Assembly (NCBI GenBank): GCA_016788885.1
Contig: JAEURX010000041.1
Span: 1 to 48,778, forward strand
Direction: 5' to 3'
Source of the DNA: Nitrospira sp.
GTDB lineage: Bacteria > Nitrospirota > Nitrospiria > Nitrospirales > Nitrospiraceae
DNA length: 48,778 bases
Positions 1-9,376 of the stretch are shown one piece after another. Below the pieces are notes generated by a model that ran no database searches, was not told where the DNA came from, and saw nothing but the letters and a program-made list of their open reading frames with translations. Position 1 is the first letter of the stretch, and every line of letters begins with the position of its first letter. Both the position numbers and the translations under genes were made by a program.

Positions 1-4
1 GCCC

Positions 5-31
5 CGCCCCCGACTTGGTAAGACGGGGGCG
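5..31. terminator. GC-rich hairpin without U tract
   Basis: A perfect 8-bp inverted repeat (CGCCCCCG at 5-12, CGGGGGCG at 24-31) encloses an 11-nt loop. No run of T follows on either strand. It could end a transcript entering from before the window or shield the leader of the following rep remnant, whose Shine-Dalgarno (AAGGAGG, 49-55) lies 18 nt downstream. Confidence 0.35.
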
Positions 32-60
32 TCTATCGCACAGACCCCAAGGAGGAAGAA

Positions 61-669
61 ATGACGGGTTCCGGAGGGTTCACCCAAACCATCGATTGGC
101 TCGCCTTCACCCTGCCAAAAGCGGAGGTTGCTGAGGTAACCAAGCTCATCGGTGGCGACTGGTTTCAGAGTGAGACGGGCTTTCGCGGCTATCCCGTGGC
201 GCAATTGATGACGGAAGGCAAAACGGGCGTCGGGAAACTGGGGACGGGTGCTCCTCGCAATCCCAAGGAAGTGCATGTGGATCTGTCCGCCGGAATCGTC
301 TCCCAGTGGGATGAGACCAAATTGAAGACGGTGTTGGCCTGGATCTTTACCCAGAAGGGCCATGTGACCCGCATCGATGTGGCGCTGGACGACCGGGAGG
401 CCTCTGTCGCAGTGGAGACCGTGCGCCTCGCCGTGGAGGCCGGACAATTAGTGAGCCGATCGAAGCAATTCAAAGTCATCCAAGCTTCCAATCATCGTGA
501 GGGAACCCGCACTGGGGAGACCCTGTATTTCGGGTGCCCCAATAGACGCCGAAGAAGAAGACCGCCACCGCGCTTCCATGCTGGAGTGGCACGCCCTCCT
601 GACGGAGGGATTTCAGGAAGTCCGATGGTCAATGAGAAGCAGGTGGCGGCCCCGCGCCATGTGAAATGA
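61..669 (+). pseudogene. Truncated replication-initiation (Rep_trans-like) protein
   Basis: The first ~160 residues resemble the N-terminal half of phage/plasmid replication initiation factors of the Rep_trans type. They open with a TIDWLAFT-type strand, continue to TRIDVALDD at about residues 104-112, and reach a GETLYFG strand near residue 155. In the family the last strand is followed by an RIYDK-type segment and ~100 further residues. Here it runs instead into an arginine/proline-rich tail (six consecutive Arg, then PPPR) typical of out-of-frame translation, and stops at 669. In another frame, 552-668 reads as a sensible acidic/aromatic peptide (AEEEDRHRA...LEWHALLTEGF), so a deletion or frameshift near 540-550 is likely. 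An excellent AAGGAGG Shine-Dalgarno at 49-55 precedes the ATG. Read as a decayed mobile-element gene; family assignment is by motif only. Confidence 0.55.
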
Positions 670-805
670 AGTACCTTCGTGACCATACTGCCCTGCCCCA
701 TCCCTTGCCTCTCCGCATAGGGCCTGCTTGGGCAGTATCAAAAGCCTGAGGTCTCGCGAGTTTAGTTTTGGATGGTGGGCCAGTTGAAAGTGGAGCCGCG
801 AAGAT
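670..805. other. Short non-coding stretch
   Basis: Nothing convincing is seen between the rep remnant and the toxin gene; the short open frames crossing it have no domain character and no ribosome-binding site. Confidence 0.4.
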
Positions 806-1060
806 TCATCGATACACATCACCGCGATGACCAACGGTCACGATCGTCACGGTCTTTCGATTGTCGTCGATCTCGTAGACCACTCTATACGTACCGATAC
901 GGATTCGATAGAGTGGAGCCCCCACCAGCTTTTTACTCCCTACCGGGCGGGGATGATTCGATAGCTTAACAATCGCCTCGTCTATGCGCCGCAGAATTGA
1001 ATCGCTCAGCTGTTCAAGCTCCTTTCTCGCCGACGGCTTGATAAGGAGCTGGTACGTCAC
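806..1060 (-). CDS. RelE/ParE-family mRNA-interferase-type toxin
   Basis: This 84-residue basic protein has the compact RelE/ParE plan. An N-terminal strand (YQLLIKPSARKELEQL) is followed by two helices, and the C-terminal sheet carries the YRIRIGTYRVVYEID and VTIVTVGHRGDVYR strands. The last-strand pattern (V-G-H-R-x-x-V-Y) is characteristic of RelE-type ribosome-dependent RNases, in which basic and aromatic residues contact mRNA. The start codon overlaps the upstream gene stop by 4 nt, the usual translational coupling of an antitoxin-first operon. Expected role: growth inhibition by mRNA cleavage in the ribosomal A site, neutralised by the upstream partner. ParE-like gyrase activity cannot be excluded from sequence alone. 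Its position beside a decayed rep gene suggests mobile-element cargo. Confidence 0.85.
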   Translation of the reverse strand: MTYQLLIKPSARKELEQLSDSILRRIDEAIVKLSNHPRPVGSKKLVGAPLYRIRIGTYRVVYEIDDNRKTVTIVTVGHRGDVYR

Positions 1061-1269
1061 AACCGACCGGCCTTTCTGAGTTTTCTGCGGACATTTTCAT
1101 ACGGAACGGCCCGCTCGCTGCGACGTTCCTGCCAGCGAGCCACATCGATCACGTCCATTCGGAGATTTGGAGTGGAGAGGATCTGACGCAAGACCGCATC
1201 GCGCTCTCCTTTCGGCAAGGCCTCAAACGCCGTGACGAACACCTTGGCCGTTGCATCTGCAACTTTCAT
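1057..1269 (-). CDS. Antitoxin partner of the RelE-type toxin
   Basis: A 70-residue protein encoded directly upstream of the RelE-type toxin and overlapping it by 4 nt. It begins with a short strand (KVFVTAFEALPKGERDAVLRQI) and ends in a basic, helical tail (WQERR ... NVRRKLRKAGRL). It fits no classical DNA-binding fold by eye. In such pairs the antitoxin wraps the toxin and represses the operon. Function here is inferred from order, size and overlap. The start is supported by a strong Shine-Dalgarno (AAGGAGAGG) about 6 nt before the ATG. A short upstream region (1270-1425) separates it from tRNA-Lys and would carry its promoter. Confidence 0.7.
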   Translation of the reverse strand: MKVADATAKVFVTAFEALPKGERDAVLRQILSTPNLRMDVIDVARWQERRSERAVPYENVRRKLRKAGRL

Positions 1270-1425
1270 ATCAGCCTCTCCTTCCTATGTGTCGCCAGAA
1301 TGGCTGCCTCAAAGACTAGAAGACCCACCTATCAGGCCGCTAATGTTGTTAGAGTGCGATGGGCTAGCGAATATCACCACCCTCATTTGAGGCGCGACAT
1401 CGCGCACGCGTGATGTGATTTATGG

Positions 1426-1501
1426 TGGTGAGTCGGCTGGGATTCGAACCCAGGACCCTCGCCTTAAAAGGGCGATGCTCTACCGACTGAGCTACCGACT
1501 C
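1426..1501 (-). tRNA. tRNA-Lys (anticodon TTT)
   Basis: On the minus strand a complete 76-nt cloverleaf can be read. It has a 7-bp acceptor stem GAGTCGG/CCGACTC, a D arm GTAGCTCAGTCGGTAGAGC, an anticodon stem-loop CGCCCTTTTAAGGCG with anticodon TTT, a T arm with GGTTCGAATCC, discriminator A, and an encoded CCA at the 3' end (1426-1428). Its 3' end faces the toxin-antitoxin and rep-remnant region, the side on which tRNA-targeting integrases insert elements. Confidence 0.97.
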
Positions 1502-1549
1502 TCCAACGCACGGAGGCCACGATTTTCGGTTGGGACTCGTGGCGGGGGG

Positions 1550-1555
1550 ATCATA
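1550..1555 (-). promoter_or_regulatory. Extended -10 promoter for tRNA-Lys
   Basis: Minus-strand TATGAT preceded by TG one base upstream (TGGTATGAT) forms an extended -10 element about 50 nt before the tRNA. No good -35 is seen at 16-18 nt. The predicted start near 1543 leaves ~42 nt of 5' leader for RNase P processing. Confidence 0.5.
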
Positions 1556-1612
1556 CCACTGACACATGACAGTTCGCTACGGCGAGTCATCGCCGCCGAA
1601 ACCGCGCACTGC

Positions 1613-3136
<1,524 letters not shown>

Positions 3137-3319
3137 TCACTGCGCGCATTGAGCGGGCACATTCCGATCGTGCGAGTTCCACACTCCCGTGCTCCTATTC
3201 CCGAGGAGGCGATGCTCTGTCTCCCTAATTCCTGCGCGTGTCCAACAAGGGCTTTCCGAAGCCGCGTGTTGCGGGAGCACAAAAGGAGGAACGAGCGTCG
3301 CCTCCGTACCACCCTTTTC

Positions 3320-3349
3320 TTGACTGACAAAAACCGGCCATGCTAGATT
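3320..3349 (+). promoter_or_regulatory. Sigma70 promoter of tRNA-Ala
   Basis: TTGACT (3320-3325), 18-nt spacer, TAGATT (3344-3349) with an extended TG (3341-3342). Transcription would start near 3356, about 62 nt before the tRNA 5' end. Confidence 0.7.
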
Positions 3350-3417
3350 GCAGAGTTACATCTGCACCCGTGCTCGTGTTTTCCGGTGCCTGTGCACATA
3401 CAGATGCAAGCTTGCGT

Positions 3418-3493
3418 GGGGCTGTGGCGCAGTTGGGAGCGCGCGTGAATGGCATTCACGAGGTCGCCGGTTCAATCCCGGCCAGCTCCACCA
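3418..3493 (+). tRNA. tRNA-Ala (anticodon GGC)
   Basis: A complete 76-nt cloverleaf: acceptor GGGGCTG/CAGCTCC with one G-T pair, D arm GGCGCAGTTGGGAGCGC, anticodon stem CGTGA/TCACG enclosing ATGGCAT with anticodon GGC, T loop GGTTCAATCCC, discriminator A and encoded CCA. Reads GCC/GCU alanine codons. Confidence 0.97.
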
Positions 3494-3650
3494 AATCAAG
3501 CTTGTCCGACCAACACTCCGAATGTGTGCGGGGATACCCCATCTCGACCAGCCTCGGCGTAGCCGACAGCCGGCGCTTCCCTGAACGCTGACGCTCCGTA
3601 GCAGGGACCTCGCCAGACTAATCACCCCTTACACCGAGTCACACTGCCCC

Positions 3651-5492
3651 ATGCTTCAGCTCGAATCCGTCCATAAACAATTTTCGACCAAAGTCCTGCT
3701 CGAAGGAGCCACCGCCCACCTGCGCCCCGGCGCACGCGTGGGACTCGTGGGCCCGAACGGAGCCGGAAAGACCACGCTCTTTCGGATGATCCTGGGCGAG
3801 GAGTCTCCCGACAAGGGCAACATTCGCAAACGCCCGCGATTGCGCATCGGCTATCTCCCGCAGGAGTTGGAAACGATCGTCGGAAAAACCGTGCTCGATG
3901 CCGTCCACCGGGACATCTACCCGGAGCATGAGGCCGAGCGAATCCTCGCTGGTCTGGGATTTTCGGAAGCCGACTTTGCCCGGCCGCTCGAAAATCTCTC
4001 CGGCGGCTACCGGATGCGAGTCGCACTGGCACATTTGCTCCTCTCGAACCCCGATGTGCTCATGCTGGACGAGCCGACGAACCACTTGGACAAACCCACT
4101 CAGCGCTGGTTTGAACGATTCCTGCTTGATTCGAACCTCACGCTCCTGGTGATCAGCCACGATACGAAATTCCTCGACGGCATCGCCACCCACATCTGGG
4201 AACTCCGCGATCGCACACTGCAGGAATACCGCGGTAACTACACCAAGTTTCAAGAGCTCCGTGCAGCCAGGGATGCCCAGATCGAAGCGGCCGCGAACCG
4301 CCAGAGCAAAGAAGTGGCCCGCGTCCAAAACTTCATCGACCGCTTTCGGTACCAGGCGAATAAAGCCAAACAGGTACAGTCGCGCATCAAGCAACTGGAC
4401 AAGGTCAAGCTGATCGAGCGGCAACGCGACACCAGGCGCGTGCGCTTCAAGTTTCCCCTGCCGGCCGCCAGCGGTCGACACGTGCTGGAACTCAAAGGCG
4501 TGGCCAAGAGTTACGGCGAGAAGATCATTTACCGGTCTCTGAATTTCACGGTGGAACGCGGGCAACGCATCGCGCTGGTGGGAGAAAATGGCGCCGGCAA
4601 GAGCACGTTGCTCAAGATGCTCGCCGGAGTGTTGCCGTTCGAAAAGGGGTCACGCCACGTCGGACACGGAGTCACGCTCCACTACTTCGCCCAGCATCAG
4701 GCCGAATCGTTGACCCCGGACGACACCATCCTGGAGTCCCTCGCCGAAGTCTCCGCTCAGGCGGAAACGAATTTTCTCCGCGGCATTGCCGGTGCTTTTT
4801 TGTTTTCAGGCGACGACCAGAAGAAACCCATCAAAGCCCTCAGCGGAGGCGAGCGCAACCGCGTAGCCCTGGCACGCATGCTGGTGGAACCCGCCAATAC
4901 CCTGTTACTCGACGAGCCGACCAATCACCTCGACCCCGCGTCGGTGGATATGCTGACCGACGCCATGACGGATTTTCCCGGCACCATCATTTTTATTTCG
5001 CACGACCCCACATTCCTCGCCCGCGTCGCGACGCTCATCGTGGAAGTGGACGACGGCCAGGCCAAGAATTATCTTGGTGACTACGAATATTATTTATGGA
5101 AAAAGGCACAGGAGTTCGAGTCGATCAAGGAAAGCAGCGCGGAACTCGCCGCCGCCAAGGCCGACAAGTCCGCCGGCCCCACGAAGGCCATGGCCTCGCA
5201 AGTGCAACCGAAATCTCAGGGCGGTGAACGGCGCGACTTGAGCAAAACGCAGGCACGCCTCGAGAAGCAGGTCTCACGCGCGGAATCCGAAATCGCCTCT
5301 ATGGAAAGTAAGGTCAAGGCGCGCGAGCAGGAACTGGCCGATCCCGAACTCTATCAGGAATTGGGTCGGTGGAGCGAACTTCAGCGGGAACAGGAAAGTT
5401 GGAAAAAAGAGCTGGAGCGTCTCACGGCTCGCTGGGAATCGTTGTCGGAAGAACTGCAAGAGGTTCGGGAAAAACTGACGGCAGCCGGTTAG
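3651..5492 (+). CDS. ABC-F family ATPase (Uup/YheS-like translation factor)
   Basis: A 613-residue protein with two fused ABC nucleotide-binding domains and no membrane segment, the mark of the ABC-F family, which acts on the ribosome. Domain 1 has Walker A GPNGAGKTT (~35), signature LSGGYRMR and Walker B LMLDEPTNHLD. Domain 2 has GENGAGKST (~310), LSGGERNR and LLLDEPTNHLD, with switch histidines in ISHD. A basic helical linker of about 80 residues (RAARDAQIEAA...KAKQVQSRIKQL) joins them and would enter the tRNA exit site. A C-terminal coiled coil (about 525-610, QARLEKQVSRAESEI onward) resembles Uup/YheS rather than the shorter EttA. It likely rescues or tunes stalled ribosomes; an antibiotic-resistance role is not indicated. 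Its stop overlaps the convergent PilZ gene stop by 4 nt, so no separate terminator exists between them. Confidence 0.93.
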   Translation: MLQLESVHKQFSTKVLLEGATAHLRPGARVGLVGPNGAGKTTLFRMILGEESPDKGNIRKRPRLRIGYLPQELETIVGKTVLDAVHRDIYPEHEAERILAGLGFSEADFARPLENLSGGYRMRVALAHLLLSNPDVLMLDEPTNHLDKPTQRWFERFLLDSNLTLLVISHDTKFLDGIATHIWELRDRTLQEYRGNYTKFQELRAARDAQIEAAANRQSKEVARVQNFIDRFRYQANKAKQVQSRIKQLDKVKLIERQRDTRRVRFKFPLPAASGRHVLELKGVAKSYGEKIIYRSLNFTVERGQRIALVGENGAGKSTLLKMLAGVLPFEKGSRHVGHGVTLHYFAQHQAESLTPDDTILESLAEVSAQAETNFLRGIAGAFLFSGDDQKKPIKALSGGERNRVALARMLVEPANTLLLDEPTNHLDPASVDMLTDAMTDFPGTIIFISHDPTFLARVATLIVEVDDGQAKNYLGDYEYYLWKKAQEFESIKESSAELAAAKADKSAGPTKAMASQVQPKSQGGERRDLSKTQARLEKQVSRAESEIASMESKVKAREQELADPELYQELGRWSELQREQESWKKELERLTARWESLSEELQEVREKLTAAG

Positions 5493-5866
5493 GTGCCCGA
5501 CTTCAACGTCTCTTCAAGATAGTAGTACAGCCAGCGGTTCTTTTCTTTCGTCACCAGATCATCCCACACCACCCCAAGCAACGTTCCCTTCTCCCAGGGT
5601 TTGGCCCAGGCCACTGTGGCAGTCAACTTCTCCTGCTGCTCGACCAGATCGGGATCCAGGAACGCCAACGACACGGTGATCTTTGCACCGATCGGCAGGG
5701 TTTCCTTGGAATGGAGGCCTGCACCGATTTTATTGACGTTGTTGAGCACCGCCGTAAACCCCTTGGCGCCGCTCTGAGGCGAGACCAGGGCCGACCCGAC
5801 CAGGGTCGCACGGACATACTTCCGGCGTTCGGTGACACTCTCGGCTGAATGAGACTGACGCGGCAT
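5489..5866 (-). CDS. PilZ-domain protein
   Basis: A 125-residue single-domain protein. ERRKYVRA near the N terminus matches the RxxxR motif with which PilZ domains clasp cyclic di-GMP. The following beta-strands (TAVLNNVNKIGAGLHS, then GAKITVSLAF) correspond to the (D/N)xSxxG region, here degenerate as NNVNKIG, so c-di-GMP binding is likely but not certain. The end (LYYYLEETLKSG) is helical. A GTG lies two codons before the chosen ATG, but it overlaps the GAGG Shine-Dalgarno (5 nt spacing), which favours the ATG at 5866. Stand-alone PilZ proteins usually act as c-di-GMP-dependent adaptors for motility, exopolysaccharide or surface attachment. No partner is adjacent. Confidence 0.8.
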   Translation of the reverse strand: MPRQSHSAESVTERRKYVRATLVGSALVSPQSGAKGFTAVLNNVNKIGAGLHSKETLPIGAKITVSLAFLDPDLVEQQEKLTATVAWAKPWEKGTLLGVVWDDLVTKEKNRWLYYYLEETLKSGT

Positions 5867-5907
5867 CGGCACCTCGGCGCCCAGTATAACCGGAACAGCA
5901 GGTTTGT

Positions 5908-7218
5908 CTAGCCCCTTTCTTCGTCGTCGGACGTCCGGGGACGATAATATCGCGCCCCCTTCAGCGAATCGGGAAGATGGCTTTGGTCACCGCGTGCTGC
6001 CGGATCATCATGCACATATCGATACCCCTGGCCATACCCGATGTCTTTCATCAGTGAGGTCACCGCATTTCGCAGGTGCAGCGGCACGCCAAGATTGCCA
6101 TATTGCCGAGCATCACGACGGGCCTCCTGCAGCCCCACATACGACGCGTTATCCTTCGGGCATGAAGCCAGATAGGTCGTCCCATGCGCCAGGTTGATCT
6201 GCGCCTCGGGAAGGCCCACGAACTCCACGGCCTGGGCGACAGCATTGGCAACCAGCAGCGCCTGGGGATCGGCATTGCCGACATCCTCCGACGCAAAAAT
6301 CACCATACGGCGAGCGATGAATCGAGGATTTTCTCCCCCTTCCAGCATTCGCGCCAGCCAATACAACGCCCCATTCGGATCTGAATCGCGCAGACTCTTA
6401 ATGTAGGCCGATACAAGATTGTAATGCTCCTCCCCCGATTTGTCATAGCGCAGGGATTGCGCGAGCAACGCGGTATCCAGGAGGCGTTCGTCGATGGTTC
6501 TTGTCCCATCCCGGCCCTCCGGAGTCTGACCGGCCACAAACTCCAGCGTAGTCAATAAACTCCGCGCATCACCATTGCCGAATGCGATCAACCGTTCACG
6601 GGCCGCAGGCTGTACGGTCAGTCGGAGGGAACCCAGACCGCGCTCGAAATCGGCAACGGCACGGTCAAGAATCACACCGAGCGCCTCTGCCGTCAGCGGC
6701 TTGAGCACCACCACGAGCGAGCGGGAGAGCAGGGGCGCGATCAGTTCAAAAGATGGATTTTCGGTGGTTGCCCCGATAAGTACGACCGTCCCGCGCTCGA
6801 CATGAGGCAAAAAGGCATCTTGTTGTGCCTTGTTGAAGCGGTGAATTTCGTCCACGAAGAGCGTGGTCGCCCGCCCCACGGCTCGCCGCTGCTCCGCAGC
6901 CTTGATGATCTCGCGCAGTTCCGGAATACCTCCGGTGACGGCCGAGAACGGCACGAACTGCGATTTCGTGTATTGCGCGACCAGCCCCGCCAAGGTGGTT
7001 TTTCCGCAACCCGGCGGCCCCCAGAAAATCACGGACGACAATCGATCCTGCTCAATAGCTTGTCGCAGCGGGCGCCCCGTCCCCACCACATCATCCTGCC
7101 CCACCAGATCATCGAAGTGTCGAGGACGCAGGCGTTCCGCCAACGGCACCCTCCCTGCAGGCACCGATGTCCGAGGGACAGCAAAAAGATCACCTGTGGA
7201 ATCATGGGCTGACATCAT
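5908..7218 (-). CDS. rarA: Replication-associated recombination protein A (MgsA/RarA/WRNIP1 family)
   Basis: AAA+ ATPase of 436 residues acting at stalled replication forks. An N-terminal segment (PLAERLRPRHFDDLVGQDDVVG) precedes Walker A GPPGCGKTTLAG (~residue 68), Walker B TTLFVDEIHRFNKAQQDAFLPHVE, sensor 1 GATTENPSFE and a sensor-2 region SLLTTLEF. The C-terminal half carries the RarA tetramerisation domain (SAYIKSLRDSDPNGALYWLARMLEGGE; RRMVIFASEDVGNADP), which separates it from RuvB and clamp loaders. Full length for the family. Tandem ATG ATG start with a GAGGGGGAG Shine-Dalgarno. Divergent from the hydrolase gene, with a promoter between them. Confidence 0.95.
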   Translation of the reverse strand: MMSAHDSTGDLFAVPRTSVPAGRVPLAERLRPRHFDDLVGQDDVVGTGRPLRQAIEQDRLSSVIFWGPPGCGKTTLAGLVAQYTKSQFVPFSAVTGGIPELREIIKAAEQRRAVGRATTLFVDEIHRFNKAQQDAFLPHVERGTVVLIGATTENPSFELIAPLLSRSLVVVLKPLTAEALGVILDRAVADFERGLGSLRLTVQPAARERLIAFGNGDARSLLTTLEFVAGQTPEGRDGTRTIDERLLDTALLAQSLRYDKSGEEHYNLVSAYIKSLRDSDPNGALYWLARMLEGGENPRFIARRMVIFASEDVGNADPQALLVANAVAQAVEFVGLPEAQINLAHGTTYLASCPKDNASYVGLQEARRDARQYGNLGVPLHLRNAVTSLMKDIGYGQGYRYVHDDPAARGDQSHLPDSLKGARYYRPRTSDDEERG

Positions 7219-7245
7219 CGCTCCCCCTCAAGACGACGAGTGCAT

Positions 7246-7274
7246 TCTATACGCCGCACCGGAATCACCGCAAA
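7246..7274 (-). promoter_or_regulatory. Probable sigma70 promoter of rarA
   Basis: Minus strand TTTGCG (7274-7269), 17-nt spacer, TATAGA (7251-7246); one base shifted, TTGCGG-18-TAGAAT is equally possible. The -10 is good and the -35 weak. Predicted leader is about 20 nt. Confidence 0.45.
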
Positions 7275-7362
7275 CCGCAGTCCTGCAATTCAGCAACCTC
7301 TTGATTCTCCCACCGGGCAGTGCTACGAACGACTGCGCAACTGCCACATCAAGGACTTCTCG

Positions 7363-8169
7363 ATGTTTTTCCACGCCCATGGTATCCGGCTCGCGTACGA
7401 TGACCACGGGATGGGTGTCCCAGTCGTTTTTCTCCACGCTTTTCCGTTGAATCGCTCCATGTGGGCGCCACAAGTGGCGACACTCTCGTCGCATTTCAGA
7501 ACCATCACGCTCGATTTCCGTGGCCACGGCGAGTCGGATGCGCCGCTCTGGTCGTTTTCCCTCAACCACTATGCCGATGACGTGGCTGCCCTCCTCGATC
7601 ACCTGGCCGTTCCTCAAGCCATTCTGGTGGGACTCTCCATGGGAGGGTATGTCAGCCTCGCGTTCTCTAGACAACACCGCCATCGCCTCCTGGCCTTGGT
7701 ATTGGCGGATACCCGAGCCCAAGCGGATAGTCCAGAGGGTCGCACTGGACGTTTCCATCTCGCTCAGACTGCCTACGGGAAAGGGGCCGGCGCCGTGGCG
7801 GACATCATGCTGCCGAAACTGCTCGGCGCAACATCGCTTCAGCACAAGCCCGACTTGGTGGAGTACATTCGCCAAACGATCCAGCAGACACCGGTGAGCG
7901 GCATCGTGGTCGACCTGATGGCCATGGCAGACCGTCTCGACTCGGTGGCACAGCTCCAGGCCATCACCTGCCCGACGCTCGTGGTGGTCGGCCAAGAAGA
8001 CTTCACCACCCCCCATGCCGATGCGGAGTTGATGGCGCGCGAAATCCCCGGTGCCCGGCTAGCCGTCATACCAGCCGCCGGACACGTGAGTAATCGCGAA
8101 CAACCTGAGGTCTTTAACGAAGTGCTGCGGGGGTTCGTCGAGGGTCTACAGAAATCACACGAAGCATGA
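7363..8169 (+). CDS. Alpha/beta-fold hydrolase
   Basis: A 268-residue cytosolic alpha/beta hydrolase. MFFHAHGIRLAYDDHGMGVPVVFLHAFPL gives the first strands and the HAF oxyanion region. The nucleophile elbow GLSMGGY lies near residue 92. The acid is probably Asp in GQEDFTTP and the His in AAGHVSNREQP, completing a Ser-Asp-His triad. The pattern is closest to 3-oxoadipate enol-lactonase/PcaD-like and esterase-type members; the substrate cannot be read from sequence, and no catabolic neighbours support PcaD. The frame is open 41 codons further upstream, but the ATG at 7363 has an AAGGA Shine-Dalgarno 7 nt before it and begins at the family N terminus. It ends 4 nt before the convergent folE stop. 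Confidence 0.85.
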   Translation: MFFHAHGIRLAYDDHGMGVPVVFLHAFPLNRSMWAPQVATLSSHFRTITLDFRGHGESDAPLWSFSLNHYADDVAALLDHLAVPQAILVGLSMGGYVSLAFSRQHRHRLLALVLADTRAQADSPEGRTGRFHLAQTAYGKGAGAVADIMLPKLLGATSLQHKPDLVEYIRQTIQQTPVSGIVVDLMAMADRLDSVAQLQAITCPTLVVVGQEDFTTPHADAELMAREIPGARLAVIPAAGHVSNREQPEVFNEVLRGFVEGLQKSHEA

Positions 8170-8173
8170 GCGA

Positions 8174-8809
8174 CTAGTTTCCGTCTCTCACACTACTGCC
8201 GCGAATCAACTTCAAGAACTCTTCCCGCGTCTGCTGTTGAGTCCGAAAGACGCCTAGCATCGAACTGCTGACCGCCACGGTATTCTGCTTCTCCACGCCT
8301 CGCATCATCATGCAGAGGTGCCGGGCCTCCATGACTACCGCCACGCCATGCGCATTCAACTTCCTCTTGAGCGTTTCAGCGATCTGCACGGTCAAGCGTT
8401 CCTGCACCTGCAAGCGCCGGCTAAATGCATCGACGACTCGCGGAATCTTGCTGAGGCCTACGACTTTCTTGTTCGGCAGATAGCCCACATGACACTTGCC
8501 GAAGAACGGGAGCAGGTGATGTTCGCACATGCTGAAGAAATCGATATCTTTGACAATCACCATCTCATCGTACTCGATGGGGAAGAGCGCGCCATTGAGC
8601 AAATGATCGATATCCTGGCGGTATCCCTGCGTCATAAAGCGCATGGCCTTGGCGACGCGCTTCGGCGTATTCAGCAGTCCGTTGCGGTCGGGATCTTCCC
8701 CCACCTCTACGAGGAGTTGCGTCATCAGCCCTTCGATCGGATCCTGACTGGCCGCCTCATCGGCCACCTTCGACCGCCTGGCGCGGGACCCGGAAACCAC
8801 TTTAGCCAT
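8174..8809 (-). CDS. folE: GTP cyclohydrolase I
   Basis: Converts GTP to 7,8-dihydroneopterin triphosphate, the entry to folate and tetrahydropterins. The 211 residues include [33 protein letters not shown] near the N terminus, then the Zn and active-site segment [20 protein letters not shown], with [25 protein letters not shown] downstream. Cys and His of CEHH and the Cys of HLCMMMRG are the Zn ligands, so this is the canonical Zn-dependent type IA enzyme. It begins inside the upstream pterin-synthase gene (8-nt overlap), so the two are translated together. The first ~25 residues are basic and variable and may be non-essential. Confidence 0.96.
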   Translation of the reverse strand: MAKVVSGSRARRSKVADEAASQDPIEGLMTQLLVEVGEDPDRNGLLNTPKRVAKAMRFMTQGYRQDIDHLLNGALFPIEYDEMVIVKDIDFFSMCEHHLLPFFGKCHVGYLPNKKVVGLSKIPRVVDAFSRRLQVQERLTVQIAETLKRKLNAHGVAVVMEARHLCMMMRGVEKQNTVAVSSSMLGVFRTQQQTREEFLKLIRGSSVRDGN

Positions 8810-9251
8810 GCCTCACTCCATCTTCTGCCCGCGCATGTTCTGCGGACCCGGAATATTCGAAGTAGTTGTCTCGCGTCTCGATCACACCCACCTTGACAAG
8901 CCGCCCCGACGGAACCTCGTTCACGAGCAGATCCCAGATCAACAGCACCAGATTTTCGCCGGTCGTAGTCTGGCTGGTAAACCCTGAATCAAGGTTTAAG
9001 TCCTGATGGTCGAAACGCTGCACGACGATCCGTTCAACCACGGCATCCAGCTTCGACACATCCAACACCTGGTGGGTGCGTGGATCAATGTCGCCCCGGA
9101 CGGAGACGAAGACCACGTAGTTATGACCGTGCCCGTTGGGATTGTTGCACTTGCCGAAGATGGTCCGGTTTTCTTCCACCGACAATTGATCGGTATGCAG
9201 ACGATGGGCGGCGCAAAACCGATACCGCCGCGTGACGGTGGCCTGTGACAT
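8802..9251 (-). CDS. 6-pyruvoyl-tetrahydropterin synthase / QueD family
   Basis: A 149-residue T-fold enzyme that acts on dihydroneopterin triphosphate, the folE product. Zn-binding histidines are in CAAHRLH and NGHGHNY, and the catalytic Cys in [14 protein letters not shown]. That last motif matches animal-type PTPS-I nearly residue for residue; bacterial QueD usually has a shorter Cys-to-His-Gly-His spacing. FDHQDLNLD supplies the Asp-His pair and [13 protein letters not shown] plus [13 protein letters not shown] the pterin-anchoring Glu. Production of 6-pyruvoyl-tetrahydropterin (towards tetrahydrobiopterin-like cofactor) is as likely as a queuosine role; no queC/E/F is present here. ATG at 9251 is chosen over an upstream in-frame start because family homology begins there. 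Confidence 0.88.
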   Translation of the reverse strand: MSQATVTRRYRFCAAHRLHTDQLSVEENRTIFGKCNNPNGHGHNYVVFVSVRGDIDPRTHQVLDVSKLDAVVERIVVQRFDHQDLNLDSGFTSQTTTGENLVLLIWDLLVNEVPSGRLVKVGVIETRDNYFEYSGSAEHARAEDGVRHG

Positions 9252-9285
9252 CCGGACGACACCCCCGACAAATCGACACAACGAA

Positions 9286-9331
9286 CAAGCCGGGAGGGCT
9301 ACCCGTTAGGAAGGGAGCCACTCCCGGCTTG
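9286..9331 (-). terminator. Long intergenic hairpin after the Fe-S operon
   Basis: An 11-bp perfect stem (CAAGCCGGGAG 9286-9296 / CTCCCGGCTTG 9321-9331) is continued inwards by GGCT/AGCC and CCC/GGG pairs around an 8-nt loop. No U tract follows. It lies between the Fe-S carrier stop (9377) and the PTPS start (9251). Most likely it ends the nuoF-ferredoxin-carrier transcript; a leader role for the pterin genes is the alternative. Confidence 0.55.
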
Positions 9332-9376
9332 ATGGTTCACTCAATACACGACACTCCGGCTGTAGAACCGGAACTC

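Noticed and set aside
1398..1417. Hairpin ACATCGCG-CACG-CGTGATGT after tRNA-Lys
   Set aside because: On the tRNA transcript strand one pair is lost and no U run follows, so support as a terminator is weak.
3639..4565. 308-codon minus-strand frame within the ABC-F gene
   Set aside because: Antisense shadow of an intact ABC-F coding sequence, with no recognisable fold or ribosome-binding site.
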